A stretch of DNA of 64,000 bases from Bos javanicus (GCF_032452875.1 NC_083897.1:13560854-13624853), one strand, 5' to 3'; shown: positions 34,849 to 46,117, counted from the stretch's first letter. Program-made: numbers and translations. Notes: generated from the sequence alone by a model not told the origin.

Positions 34849-35523
34849 TCAATTCAGTCACTCAGTCGTGTCCGACTCTTTGTGACCTCATGAACTGCAG
34901 CACGCCAGGCCTCCTTGTCCATCACCAACTCCGGAGTCCACCCAAACTCATGTCCATTGAGTTGGTGATGCCATCCAACCATCTCATCTTCTGTCGTCCC
35001 CTTCTCCCCCTGCCTTCAATCTTTCCTAGCATTGGGGTCTTTTCAAATGAGTCAACTCTTCACATCAGGTGGCCAAAATATTGGAGTTTCAGCTTCAACA
35101 TCAGTCCTTCCAATGAACACCCAGGACTGATCTCCTTTAGGATGGACTGGTTGGATCTCCTTGCAGTCCAAGGGACTCTTAAGAGTCTTCTCCAACACCA
35201 CAGTTCAAAAGCATCAATTCTTCGGTGCTCAGCCTTCTTTATAGTCCAACTCTCACATCCATACATAACTACTGGAAAAACCACAGCCTTGACTAGATAG
35301 ACCTTTGTTGACAAAATAATGTCTCTGCTTTTGAATATGCTGTCTAGGTTGGTCATAACTTTCCTTCCAAGGAGTAAGTATCTTTTAATTTCTTGGCCGC
35401 AATCACCATCTGCAGTGATTTTGGAGCCCAGAAAAATAAAGTCTGCCACTGTTTCCACTGTTTCCCCATCTATTTCCCAGGAAGTGATGGGACCAGATGC
35501 CATGATCTTGGTTTTCTGAATGT
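34849..35523 (-). mobile_element. BovB LINE 3' end with 11-bp target duplication
   Basis: 5'-truncated minus-strand copy with a partial ORF2 frame (35060-35503). An 11-bp perfect repeat tctgtacttgt lies at 34838-34848 and 35524-35534, spanning the right end of the DNA transposon, so this BovB is younger than both the transposon and the L1. Confidence 0.95.
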
Positions 35524-36174
35524 TCTGTACTTGTAGGCAGCATATAATTTGTTCTTGCTTTTATATCCAATTATAATCTCTGCATTTTATTTGGGTATTT
35601 AAATCATTTACATTTCAATTAATTATTGATATAGTTAGGTTTAAGTCTATCATATTGTTATCTGTTTTCTATTTGTCCCATCTGTTCTTTGTTTCCTTTT
35701 TCTTTTTCTTATTTCTGTCTTTTTTGGGACTAATTGAATATCTTTTATTATTGTATTGTATCTCATTTATTTGTTTATCAGCTATGACTCTGTTTTATTA
35801 TTTTAGTGGTTACTTTAAGGTTTATAGTAAACATCTTTAACTTACCTCAGTTGATCTTCAAATGGTATATACCACACAGCCTATACCATGAAAACATATT
35901 TATAATAGTAAATATATGCCCTTTTCTCCCCTCCCACTGTTGTCATACATTTTGTTTATGTGCATTATAAATCACACACTGCATTATTATTATTTTTGCT
36001 TCAATAATCCACTATCAAAGATATTTAAATAATTTTTCAAAATCTTGTATATTTACCCATATGGTTACTATTAATATTTCTTTCTTCCTTTTCATAGATC
36101 CATATTTTCATCTACTATCATCTTCCTTCCATTTCTGGTAGTATGTGTCTGTTTGGTATTTCTTTCTTTCTTTT

Positions 36175-36286
36175 TTTTTTGACCCTGCCAGGCAACTTGC
36201 AGGATCTTAGTTCCCTGACCAGAGATCAGACTTGGCAGTGAATGGGTCAAGCCCTAACCACTGGACAACCAGGGAATTCCCTGGCC
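36175..36286 (-). mobile_element. CHR-type SINE fragment in the L1
   Basis: Antisense: a T run, then gatcttagttccctgacc, ccctaaccactggac, aaccagggaattccc. Confidence 0.8.
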
Positions 36287-37149
36287 TTCCTTTTTGAAAG
36301 ATATTTTTGCCTGATGTAGAATCCCTGCTTAACAGGGGTTTTTGTCTTTGTTTTTAAAAATATTTTGCTTTATAGTCTTCTCATTTGCATTGTTTACAAT
36401 GAGAAGTCTTATCTTTGTTTCTCTGTTCATAAAATGCCTTTTTTCTCTGGCTGCTGTTAAAATGTTCTCTTTATCACTGATGTTGAGAAATTTGATTATG
36501 ATGTGTCTTGGTGTCATTTTCTTCATATTTCTTATACTTGGAGTTTGCTGAGTTCCTTGGATCTCTCAGTTTATAATCTTCATCAAATTTGGAAAACTTT
36601 GGGCCATTATTTCTTCAAATATTTTTCTGTTCCCTCTTGTCTCTTTTTCTCCCTCAGTGACTCCAATTATATTTAGATTATGCCACTTGAATTTTCCTAC
36701 AACTCACTGATGTTCTGTTCATTTTTTAAAATTCTCTTTCCTGTGTGTATTTCATTTTGAATCCTTTCTACTGCTTTGTGTTCAAGTTCACTAGCCTTTT
36801 TTTTCTTACAGTGTCTAATCTGCCATTAAGTCTATCCAATGTATTTTTCACATCACATGTTGTAGTTTTCACCTCTGTAAGTTTGATTTGGGTATTTAAA
36901 AAATACCTTCCATGGCTCTACTTAACTTTCTGAACATCTGGAATACAGTTACAATAACTGTTTTAGTATCTTTGTTTACCAGTTTTAACTGTAAGTCAGT
37001 TCTGGTTTGGCTTCTTAATGATTTACCACCTTCTTATTGGCTTTAGTTTCCTGCTCCGTCAATGCCAGGTAATTTTTTTTTTTTTTTTTTTTGGAGCCAC
37101 ACATCGTGAGTTCTACTTTGTTGGATTCTTTACTATGACTGTATTCCTA

Positions 37150-37325
37150 CAATCAGTGATTCCCAACCAGGGATGGCTTTGTTTCTCTGGTCTTGGCATC
37201 CAATAAGTAGGGCCAGGTATGATGGCAAACACCCTCCAATGTACAGGACAGCCCCCACAACCAAGAATTATCTAGCTCAAAATGTCAGTTGTTCTGAAGT
37301 TGAGAAACTTTGCTATATATACTCT
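37150..37325 (+). mobile_element. MER5A-like hAT DNA transposon
   Basis: Contains gtgattcccaaccaggg, gtacaggacagcccccac, aaccaagaattatctagc, gaagttgagaaac. Non-autonomous, as usual for MER5A. Confidence 0.8.
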
Positions 37326-37329
37326 TGAA

Positions 37330-37660
37330 CTTTGTTCTGGGACTTAACTACGTTTCTTGGAAATTGTTTGATCCCTCTTGGGTCTTGCTGTTAAGCTTTG
37401 TTAGATGAGACCAGAGCAGTGCTCAGTGTAGAACTAACTACTCTCTAATACCAAGGCAAGACCCTTCTGTGTACTTTCGCCAATGCCTCAGTTTTCGCTG
37501 GATGGGAACCAGCATTATTCCCAGCCCTGTGTGAATGCTAAGCTCCAGTCCCTCTAATCATTTGGCATAGTTCTCTCCCGAGCATCAAATACTTTCCTCA
37601 CACATGTTCATGAACCTACATAGAGTTTGTTCCATTCCTACTTCACTCACCACATCCAGC
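37330..37660. other. Intergenic, nothing firm
   Basis: May include 5' L1 debris; not assignable. Confidence 0.35.
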
Positions 37661-38250
37661 TTACCTCCGCAGGATATCCTGGAGATACCTCACAGTCGCT
37701 ATGTCTACTCTCACCCCCCACCTCAGACCTCCTCTTCCTTCCATATCTCAGTCCATTATGCCAGTCTCCTAAGCTCGAAATCCAGGAGTTGCTCTCCCCT
37801 GCTGCCTCTTCACTCCACCATTCAGCCAGCCAATTTGGTCTCGCTAATGTCTCCAGCATTCTGTTCTTACTTTCCATCCCCACTGTCCCTACCTTAGCAT
37901 AGGCCATCATCATTTCTTGCTTGAACCCTTCACAAGTGAGTTCCATGTTGCATCTCCAGCATCCCCTGCCACACCTCCTTATATACTCTCATCTCTACTA
38001 CTACAAAAATTTTCACTGCTCATCAAGCAGGCCACAACTTTATGCTTTTGCACATGCCACTCTTTTTGCCTGAATAGAGTTCCTCCCTTCTTTGTCTGGC
38101 AAACTCTTTCTCAGGCTTCAAGAGCCAGCTCAAAAGTCACCTATTCTGTCAAACCCTCCTTGGTTTCTCGAGGCATCTATTCATTCCTGCCCCTCCATTC
38201 TCCTTTTGCCTTCTGTCCACACTTTGTTAACAATATTGCTCTCATCTGGT
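37661..38250 (+). mobile_element. L2 LINE 3' region
   Basis: Sense L2 order: ctaagctcgaaatccagg, ctttgcctgaatagagttcc, caagagccagctcaaaagtc, accctccttggtttctc. Confidence 0.65.
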
Positions 38251-38254
38251 TAAA

Positions 38255-38525
38255 TGAGGTCATAAGGGTGGGCCCTAATCCCATAGTACTGTGGCCTGAT
38301 AAGAAATGGAAGAGAGAAAGAGAGAGAAATATCCCCCTCCCCTCAGCCACATGAGGACACAGCGGAAAAAGGCTGCAAGCCACGGAGAGAGTCTCACCAA
38401 GACCTTACCATGTGGGCACTTTGATCTCAGACTTCCAGTCTCCAGGACTGTGCAAATAAATTTCTGTTGTTTAAGCCACCCAATCCATGGTGTGTTAATT
38501 ATGGCAACCCGAGCTGACTACTACA
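38255..38525 (+). mobile_element. MLT1-type MaLR LTR 3' half
   Basis: Sense: gtgggccctaatccca, cacatgaggacacagc, tctcagacttccagtctcc, ataaatttctgttgtttaag. Solo fragment. Confidence 0.8.
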
Positions 38526-38532
38526 GTGCTAA

Positions 38533-38754
38533 TGTTGTTGTTTAGTCACTAAGTCGTGTCTGACTCTTTTGTAACCCCATGGACTGTGTCCTGTCAGGCT
38601 CCTCTGTCCATGGGAATTTCCCAGGCAAGACTACTAGAGGGGGCCGCCATTTCCTTCTTCAGGGGATCTTCCCCACCTAAGGATCGAACCCATGTCTCCT
38701 GCAGCTCCTGCATTAGCAGACAGATTCTTTACCACTGAGCCACCAGGGAAGCCC
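38533..38754 (-). mobile_element. Bov-tA SINE
   Basis: Antisense full unit from gttgtttagtcactaagtcg to ctgagccaccagggaagcc. Inserted at the end of the LTR. Confidence 0.93.
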
Positions 38755-38767
38755 TAATACCTGATGA

Positions 38768-38935
38768 GTGCATTTTTTTTTTTTGAATGAATAAGGAAGG
38801 AAGGAGGAGGAAGGAAGAGAAGGAGAGATGGAATGAATGGGGAGAGATGATGAAGAAAGCTGGAGAAAACAAGAGAAGAGTAAGAAAAACTTAAGGAAAC
38901 AGGAGAAAGAAGGCAGGGAGTGGGAGTGAGCTGAC
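38768..38935. repeat. T run followed by a purine-rich tract
   Basis: A T12 run followed by about 150 bases of nearly pure A and G on the plus strand (ggaaggaaggaggaggaag). Confidence 0.8.
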
Positions 38936-39539
38936 AAGGGAGCCAGTTTCTTAGTGGTGACCAGGCCCATGCCCAGGGAACCAACGCCAAGATGGAGGCA
39001 GGTGGATACAAGCCTCAGGGCCAGTGCTGAGCATCCAGGCACGGGATTTTATAGATGTTTTCTCGCGAAAGGGGCCACGGTCTGCTTTTCTCAGAAGCTA
39101 TGTGTCCTCCAGGGAAGGACCCAGTGCCTGCAGCTTTTAGAAGGAAGCACCTTGGCTCTTTGGCTGAGCAACCACTGAGTGCCCTGGCTTCCCTCAGCTG
39201 CTAGAGAGACAAGGAGAGTGTTTACCCAACCGTCCCAGTGTCCTCAGAGGACTCAGCTCTCAGTTACATGGCGAACAGCTGGCTCTGGAGGGGCTGTGTC
39301 CTGGGCGCTGAGACTCGGCGCCTCCAGTGATGTGAAAGCCTCCTCCACCGTGGGAATGCTTCCTACACTGTCACCCTCCTCGGGTGGGGTTGGGATGGGT
39401 TCATATACGAACTGGGACCCGAACAGTGGCTTTAAAAAAAAAAAAAAAAAACAACGCTGCTTCTAGCGGAACACTCCTCGAAACGAACACAAAGTTTTTT
39501 GGTCACCCAGGGCTTGTGCAAATTGGTTTCAGACTCTGC

Positions 39540-40165
39540 CACCCGCTGCCGCAGCAGACAGCAGCCGTCTTTCCAGTCAGAAGACATTTCCTGGCCGGGC
39601 AACCGGACCAGCCGGCCGGCGGCGGCGCAGGCAGTGCCAGCCAGCCCGGGAAGCCACGCGCTCAGTCAGCTCCGGGGGACAGAGCAGCCCGCCGGCGCCC
39701 TGGGGCCTGCAGCCAGCCCCGGGTTCACGTCTCCCCTAACCGGCTGGGTCGGGCAACGAGGGGGTCCCGGCTCCACCTACTCGGCCCAGCCCAAAAATCG
39801 GGCCAAAACCAGGCAGACATTCGGAACCTGTCTGATCGCTTTGGGGAGGGGAGGGGAGAGGGGTGGGGTGGGGTGGGGGAGAGTTGCAGGGAGCAGAAGC
39901 TCTGAGAGCCATTCCCTGACAAGCATCCCTGCTCAGCAATGCGGGCAGGGGTTGCGAGGCCCAGCCCCGCGGGTAGTTGGGTGCAGGGACGTGACGGGAC
40001 CGCGAGGGTTGATGCTTTCTTCTGTTGTTCCCACTCGTCCGAGAGGGCTCCTAGCAAACATACTCTGCTCTTCCCAGCTCTCCCGATGAAATCCAGAGCT
40101 CGGTTTTGCTGCCGCTATCCAGGTCGGGATTTTTGGTCCACGTGAAGACTTTATTTACGCTGCTA
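39540..40165 (+). promoter_or_regulatory. Orphan CpG island with no assigned gene
   Basis: I counted about 25 CpG in the first 265 bases, against near absence in flanking DNA. It includes a G-rich tract at 39843-39882 (gggg repeats), an ACGTGAC CRE/E-box-like site at 39988 and a palindromic CACGTG at 40139-40144. Frames of up to 196 codons resemble no family and are expected in stop-poor GC-rich DNA. It lies some 23 kb upstream of the APLN start. It could be the promoter of an unannotated transcript or a distal enhancer. Confidence 0.6.
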
Positions 40166-40329
40166 CGCTAGGATGTCGACCCAGCAGCCCAGCCAAACGC
40201 CGAGGCAGCCGTGAAGTTGGGACTTGTGGAAGAGTGGAGACTGGCTCCCAACCAAGCAGCCACACACTCCCCTGGAAACTGGGGGCACCTGGAAGTCCAC
40301 ACTCTGCTGCCCGGCTCCTTGGCCTTGCT

Positions 40330-40460
40330 TTTCAAACGTTATCACTTGGACAGATCGCTCGGGGTCCTTGTTAAAGTGAAGATTCTGATTTAGGTGGGTG
40401 GGGCCTGAGACTCTGCATTCCTAGAAAGCTTCCAGCTGCTGCCCTAGACCACACCTGGAG
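40330..40460 (+). mobile_element. hAT-like DNA transposon fragment
   Basis: Contains gttatcacttggacag, tgaagattctgatttagg, gtggggcctgagactctgc, typical of the MER5/MER58 group of non-autonomous elements. Confidence 0.5.
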
Positions 40461-40559
40461 GGGCAAGGGGCACAGCATTGCTCTTGACTGCAGCTATGCC
40501 AGTTCAAATAACCTGGGGAGCCCAATACACTTGAATTTGGTTGAGTCATCTTAAGTGTT

Positions 40560-40790
40560 CTCACCATAAAAAAATAAAAAGATACTATGTGAAGTGATGG
40601 ATTTGTCAATTCCACTGTGTAATCATTTCACAGTGTACACATAGATCAAATCATCATGAGGCACACCTTTAAGAAAACATCATATTGTACAACCAAAATA
40701 TGTTAATACACACTTTTTTTTTTTTTAATACACACTTTTAATTTGTTGATCATACCGCAGTAAAGCTAGGAGAAAAAAAAAACTAATCAG
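40560..40790 (+). mobile_element. L1 3'-end fragment
   Basis: Sense: gtaatcatttcacagtg, tacacatagatcaaatcatc, catattgtacaaccaaaat, accgcagtaaagctagg. Contains a T-rich insert of about 20 bases duplicating aatacacac. Confidence 0.65.
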
Positions 40791-41439
40791 GCCAGGCCCC
40801 ACCCCAAGATGTTCTGATTTAAATAGTCTGGGGTGGGGCCAGCTTTTTTTTTTGTTTTTCATTAGGCTTCTCTGGTGATGGTAATGGGCAGCCAGGATTG
40901 AGAGCCAGTGGTGGAAGCAACTGTGAAAAGGGACTTAGGCTGTAATCAAGGACATTGATTCCATACTGGGCCCAACCACAGGGGTTCAGTATGTGACCTA
41001 GATTAAGAATTCAGTTGTGATCAAAGAATATAATTGGCTCATATGGTTTCATATACCTCATCTTACCTCTCATTCATTCAACCATCAAATATTTATTGAG
41101 CCATTATATTGTGGTGGCCACTGTGCTAGCTAATAAGAATTCAGCAGTGAGTGACAGATACGGAGCTGACAGTTTAGTAATCAAGTAACCACCGAAATAA
41201 AATGCAAATATATGATTGGATGACTGCTAGAAAGAATCTGATTTAATGTGTACCTGGGGAGGGGGCTAGAAAATGACAGTTAATTACCCATTAATCTGAA
41301 AGATGAATTGTCACTCTCTAGGTGAAAGGGGTGGGCTGGAGAAGAATGTTCCAGTCCAAGAGACTAATAGCAAGGCAGTGTGGCTGGAACAGAGTCAAGA
41401 TGGCCATGTGTGCCATCAAGAACCTGGAGCGGTAGGGAG

Positions 41440-41765
41440 GTACCTATGTAGAGCAGAGGTTCCCAGTTCTGGCTGAAAATTAAAATCCTCGGAGAAATAT
41501 ACCCAAGTTTGGCTTCCTGAAAATTCAGATTTAGTGGTCTGGGTTTGGACCTAGGCATCAATATCCTTTTTTTTTTTTTGACCGTACTGCAGCATGTGGG
41601 ACCTTAGTTCCCTTTGTTCCCCTACCAGGGATTGAACCCATGGCACAGAGCCCAAACCACTGGACCACCAGGAATTCTCCTAGGTATCAATGTCTTAAAG
41701 TCTCCACAGGTGGCTCTAATGTTGAGTTAAGGATGAGAATCTTATGATGAACATAGAGCCATAAG
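41440..41765. mobile_element. hAT-like element split by a SINE
   Basis: cagaggttcccagttctgg at one end and aatgttgagttaaggatg at the other, with the SINE between. Family assignment is approximate. Confidence 0.45.
41568..41682 (-). mobile_element. CHR-type SINE with imperfect target duplication
   Basis: T run, then gcatgtgggaccttagttc, ccagggattgaaccc, ccactggaccacc. Flanked by ctaggcatcaatatc and ctaggtatcaatgtc. Confidence 0.85.
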
Positions 41766-42106
41766 TCTTTTGACCTTTATCTTAAGAAGCATGGAAAGGC
41801 ATTGATAAGTTTAAGCAGGCAGGTAACATGATTGGATTTGCATTCAAAACACTCTGGCTGCAGAGTGAACAGACCAGAGGGGGCAGATGTGTGGAGAACT
41901 AATACATTAGACCAGGTAAGAAATGATGATAACTGGGGCCAGGATGGTACTGGAAAGAATTGGATGAACTCAAGAGTTACTTAGGAGGGGAAATCAGCAG
42001 GACTCAATAATCTATTGGACATGGGAAATGGAGAGGGGGAATAACTGTCAAGGATAATTTCCAAGTTTCTGACTTAGACAATTGATATTGGTAGCATGGA
42101 GATAGG

Positions 42107-42238
42107 GGATCCCCTGGAGAAAGAAATGACAACCCACTCCACTATTCCTGCCTGGAGAATCCCATAGACAGATGATCCTGGCGAGCTACAGTCTACAGAG
42201 TCGCAAAGAGTCAGACATGACTGAACACACACACACGC
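42107..42238 (+). mobile_element. Bov-tA SINE, 5' truncated, AC tail
   Basis: Starts at gatcccctggagaaag, ends catgactgaacacacac. The tail has become a short AC repeat. Confidence 0.88.
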
Positions 42239-42464
42239 AGCATGCAGAAGATGGGAAGTGGACCACATTTGGAAGGAAGGTCATAGATTTGGTCCAAGCA
42301 GAGCAGCTATCAAGTAGGCAGTGGGATAGGCTGTCTAGAGCTCAGAAGAGAGATCAGAGCTAGAGATATTCGTTTGGGAGCCATCAGGAGAGGTATTTGA
42401 AGCTGGGCAGTTACCTGGTCAGCTGGGGAAAGATCAGAGAATGGCAAAAATTAGGAGAGACCTT

Positions 42465-42780
42465 GAAGGATGTTTAATGGCTTGCTCTCCCAAGATCCAT
42501 ACTATAAGGTTGTACTAACCTTTCCCCTTCCCAATCCCTGTCATCTCTCCCCACTCGCTCTCATTCATTAAAGACTTTTGGGAAAACAGTTCATGATTTT
42601 CTTCTCCTCCAGAAGCGCCCCCACTATCACGGATGACATGTCCATATGAACATGCCTTTCAATGCCTCCATCTCTGCGTTCCTTAACTTCCTCACCTTTA
42701 TCTCTTCTGCACTCCTTCTCAAGCTACACTTACCCAGCCACACTTAAGCCCTGACATTGCTCTCAACTATGCCACTTTAA
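42465..42780. other. Intergenic, pyrimidine-rich, nothing firm
   Basis: No repeat name can be supported; no gene signature. Confidence 0.4.
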
Positions 42781-42784
42781 TAAA

Positions 42785-43530
42785 AATCACTCTTCCAAGA
42801 TGTGATACATATATACGATGTAATATTACCCTGCCATAGAAAGAATGAAATAATGCCATTTGCAGCGACGTGAATGGACCTAGATATTATCATACTGTGT
42901 GAAGTCATACAGAGAATAACAAATATATGATATTGCTTATATGTGGAATGTAAAAGCAATGCTACAAATGACTCTATTTATAAAACGTAAACAGACTCAC
43001 AGAAAAAAAAAAAACACATAGATGTAGATACATAAACACAGGAAACAAATTTATGGGTACCAAAGGGGAAAGACGTGAGGGAAGGATAAATTAGGAGTTT
43101 AGGATTAGCAGGTACACATTTCCCTGGTGGCTCAGATGGTAAAGAATCTGCCTGCAAGGCAGGAGACCTGGGTTCAATCCCTGGGTCAGGAAGATCCCCT
43201 GGAGAAGGGAATGGCAACCCATTCCAGTATTCTTGCCTGGGAAATCCCATGGACAGAGGAGCCGGGAGGGCTATGGTCCATGGGGTTGCAAACAGTTGGA
43301 CATGACTGAGCGACTAAGACTTTCGTATAAAAAATAGGTAACTAATAAGGACCTACTGTATAGCACAGGGAACTCTACTCAATGCTGTGTAATGACCTGT
43401 ATAGGAAAAGAATCTAAAAAAGAGGGGATCTGTGTATGTGTATAACTGAGTCACCTTGCTGTACAGCAGAAACTAACACAACATTGTAAATCAACTGTAC
43501 TCCAAGAATTTTTTTAAAAAATAAATAAAA
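42785..43530 (+). mobile_element. Artiodactyl L1 3' end with target duplication, interrupted by a SINE
   Basis: Sense: cagagaataacaaatatatg, ggtaccaaaggggaaag, ctactgtatagcacaggg, acacaacattgtaaatcaac, A-rich end. The flanks ataaaaatcactctt and ataaaattcactttc look like a decayed target duplication. Confidence 0.82.
43119..43320 (+). mobile_element. Bov-tA SINE inside the L1
   Basis: Sense full unit from ttccctggtggctcagatgg to catgactgagcgactaag. Confidence 0.95.
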
Positions 43531-43534
43531 TTCA

Positions 43535-44060
43535 CTTTCAAGCCTCAGCTCTCTGCTACCTCCACATCCTCCAGTTTGCTTGTTTGTTACCAGAACTGTT
43601 CTTCTATCTTTTTGGGTGTCCAATCCATTGATGCTTCTATTTCCCCTACTTTATCAGCCCTCTGCTTTCTTCACTTCTTTATTATCCAGCCTGGAGTCTA
43701 TGGTCTGTCATTTTATTACCATGGTGACTGAGCTTTCTCCAAAGATTAGTGTTGGGAACCAGATGCTGGGTACATGGGGTCAAGGCTGAGCTCTTTGGTG
43801 AGTATTTGCTTCTTTGCTGCAGATTAAAACTCAGACCTGGGTGCTCTGCATACCAGGAATGGTGACCCAGGTAGAGGAGTTGCCATTTTGTTTTGAAAAT
43901 GAATATGCTCTCCTTTCATTCTTGCCTCGACAGAAGGCCACTGCCTACCTCAAGCTGCTAAAATGCTTGAGGGCAAAACCAATATGTTCCTCAGAGAAGT
44001 GGCTGAGGATCACCTCAAGTGTTTGAGCAAGTATTCAGTGGGGTTCCAGAACATTGGGTT
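43535..44060. other. Intergenic, nothing firm
   Basis: Some pyrimidine-rich sequence that may be old repeat. No gene signature. Confidence 0.4.
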
Positions 44061-44072
44061 TTGAGGGCATGA

Positions 44073-45696
44073 GTGCATGCTCAGTTCAGTTCAGTTCAGT
44101 CACTCAGTCGTGTCCGACTCTTTGCGACCCCATGAATCACAGCACGCCAGGCCTCCCTGTCCATCACCAGCTACCGGAGTTCACTCAGACTCACGTCCAT
44201 TGAGTCAGTGATGCCATCCAGCCATTTCATCCTCTGTCGTCCCCTTCTCCTCCTGCCCCCAATCCCTCCCAGCATCAGAGTCTTTTCCAATGAGTCAACT
44301 CTTCGCATGAGGTGGCCAAAGTACTGGAGTTTCAGCTTTAGTATCATTCCTTCCAAAGAAATCCCACGGCTGATCTCCTTCAGAATGGACTGGTTGAATC
44401 TCCTTGCAGTCCAAGGGACTCTCAAGAGTCTTCTCCAGCACCACAGTTCAAAAGCATCAATTCTTCAGCACCCAGCTTTCTTCACAGTCCAACTCTCACA
44501 TCCATACATGACTACCAGAAAAACCATAGCCTTGACTAGATGGACCTTTTTTGGCAAAGTAACGTCTCTGCTTTTCAATATGCTGTCTAGGTTGGTCATA
44601 ACTTTCCTTCCAAGGAGTAAGTATCTTTTGATTTCATGGCTGCAGTCACCATCTGCAGTGATTTTGGAGCCCCCAAAAATAAAGTCTGCCACTGTTTCCA
44701 CTGTTTCCCCATCTATTTCCCAGGAAGTGATGGGACCAGATGCCATGATCTTTGTTTTCTGAATGTTGAGCTTTAAGCCAACTTTTTCACTCTCCACTTT
44801 CACTTTCATCAAGAGGCTTTTTAGTTCCTCTTCACTCTCTGCCATAAGGGTAGTGTCATCTGCATATCTGAGGTTATTGATATTTCTCCCAGCATTCTTG
44901 ATTCTGGCTTGTGCTTCATCCAGCCCAGCGTTTCTCATGATGTACTCTGCATAGAAGTTAAATAAGCAGGGTGACAATATACAGCCTTGACGTACTCCTT
45001 TTCCTATTTGGAACCAGTCTGTTGTTCGCAAAGGAGAAAAGGAAAGATATAAGCATCTGAATGCAGAGTTCCAAAGAATAGCAAGAAGAGATATGAAAGC
45101 CTTCCTCAGTGATCAACGCAAAGAAATAGAGGAAAACAACAGAATGGGAAAGACTAGAGATCTCTTCAAGAAAATTAGAGATACCGAGGGAATATTTCAC
45201 GCAAAGATGGGCTCGATAAAGGACAAAAATGGTAGGGACCTAACAGAAGCAGAAGATATTAAGAAGAGATGGCAAGAATACACAGAAGGACTGTACAAAA
45301 AAGATCTGCATGACCCAGATAATCACGATGGTGTGATCACTCACCTAGAGCCAGACATCCTGGAATGTGAAGTCAAGTGGGCCTTAGAAAGCATCACTAC
45401 GAACAAAGCTAGTGGAGGTGATGGAATTCCAGTTGAGCTATTTCAAATCCTGAAAGATGATTCTGTGAAAGTGCTGCGTGCTCAGTCATGTCCAACTCTT
45501 TGCCACTCCATGGACTGCAGTTCACCCCCAAAGACTGGCATCAGGCTCCTCTTTCCATGAGATTCTCCAAACAAGAATACTGGAGTGAGTGGGTTGCCAT
45601 TTCCTTCTCTAGGGGCTCTTCCTGACCCAGGGATCATACCTGCATCTCCTGCATTGACAGGCGGATTCTTTACCACTGAGCCACCTGAGAAGCCCC
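44073..45696 (-). mobile_element. Bov-tA SINE containing a later BovB insertion
   Basis: The SINE body is at about 45475-45696 and its few remaining tail bases at 44073-44084. A 12-bp perfect repeat ttgagggcatga at 44061-44072 and 45697-45708 encloses the whole assembly. So the SINE landed first and BovB entered its end. Confidence 0.88.
44085..45475. mobile_element. BovB LINE with inverted 5' segment
   Basis: 44085-45026 is minus strand: the 3' part of ORF2 with GKGVRQGC, YADD and YGCESW, frame 44465-45031. 45027-45474 is plus strand: a more upstream ORF2 part (frame 45093-45560, with KTRDLFKKIRDTEG and NKASGGDGIPVELFQ). The intervening ORF2 piece, several hundred bases, is missing. Near-identical words tgcatgctcag and tgcgtgctcag flank it at 44074 and 45475. 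This is the expected outcome of twin priming. Confidence 0.85.
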
Positions 45697-45708
45697 TTGA
45701 GGGCATGA

Positions 45709-46115
45709 AAATATGTTATTTGCCCGTATGGTTGGAAGATCTGCTGTTTGAGTAGCATGACCTTGGGCCAGCTATTCTAGCCAGAGAGAATGGCAGAGGC
45801 GATGGTAAGAAGGTAGGATGTGTGCTCTCCCAAGGAACAGTGAGCAATCTAGTTTGGATGGTACAGTGTGTCCAGGAAGGAGTTAGAGACCCAATGCCTG
45901 TCCTGATCAAACTCCCAGGAAGGAGTTTGAGACCCTAGGCCTACCAGTCATTTGACAAGTCAGTTCACAGACATAATGACAGAAGCTGAGACAGTGGGGG
46001 AAGGGGATTCCCCCATCCAGGAATGGAAAGAGTCTGCCCCAATCCACTTAGCACATTCGAGTGTGTAGGTTCCCATTGGAAGAAGTCACCAGAGAGCTGG
46101 GGCCAATTGCAACCA
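45709..46115. other. Intergenic, nothing recognised
   Basis: A short local duplication (caggaaggagtt appears at 45873 and 45916) is the only structure seen. Confidence 0.45.
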
Positions 46116-46117
46116 CA

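Larger units (their letters stand above)
28640..37110 (-). mobile_element. Old L1 LINE, dispersed over 8.5 kb by nested insertions
   Basis: Minus-strand L1 of a mammalian L1M type, with 3' UTR at the low end and 5' region at the high end. L1 segments lie at about 28640-29349, 30084-30160, 30438-30925, 31120-32420, 33461-34153, 35535-36174 and 36287-37110. Landmarks, read antisense, are cctttgatgcacaaaag, gcagacatccttgtcttg, gtattctgctgttgttt and gattatgatgtgtcttgg. About 5.3 kb of L1 survives, with many stop codons. Inserted into it are three large BovB copies, several SINEs, a DNA transposon and a bovine L1 tail. Confidence 0.85.
41070..42460 (-). mobile_element. L2 LINE, antisense, broken by younger insertions
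   Basis: The 3' end comes first (attcattcaaccatc, aaatatttattgagcc), then aacactctggctgcag, gtcaaggataatttccaag, tcaagtaggcagtgggatag. Interrupted by a hAT element with its own SINE and by a Bov-tA. Confidence 0.7.

Noticed and set aside
39499..40089. 196-codon frame in the orphan CpG island
   Set aside because: Composition-driven, low-complexity and unlike any family. The island is kept as a regulatory candidate rather than a CDS.
44465..45560. Two converging reverse-transcriptase-like frames as a possible new retroelement gene
   Set aside because: Both parts are BovB ORF2 in opposite orientations, explained by 5' inversion of a single known element.
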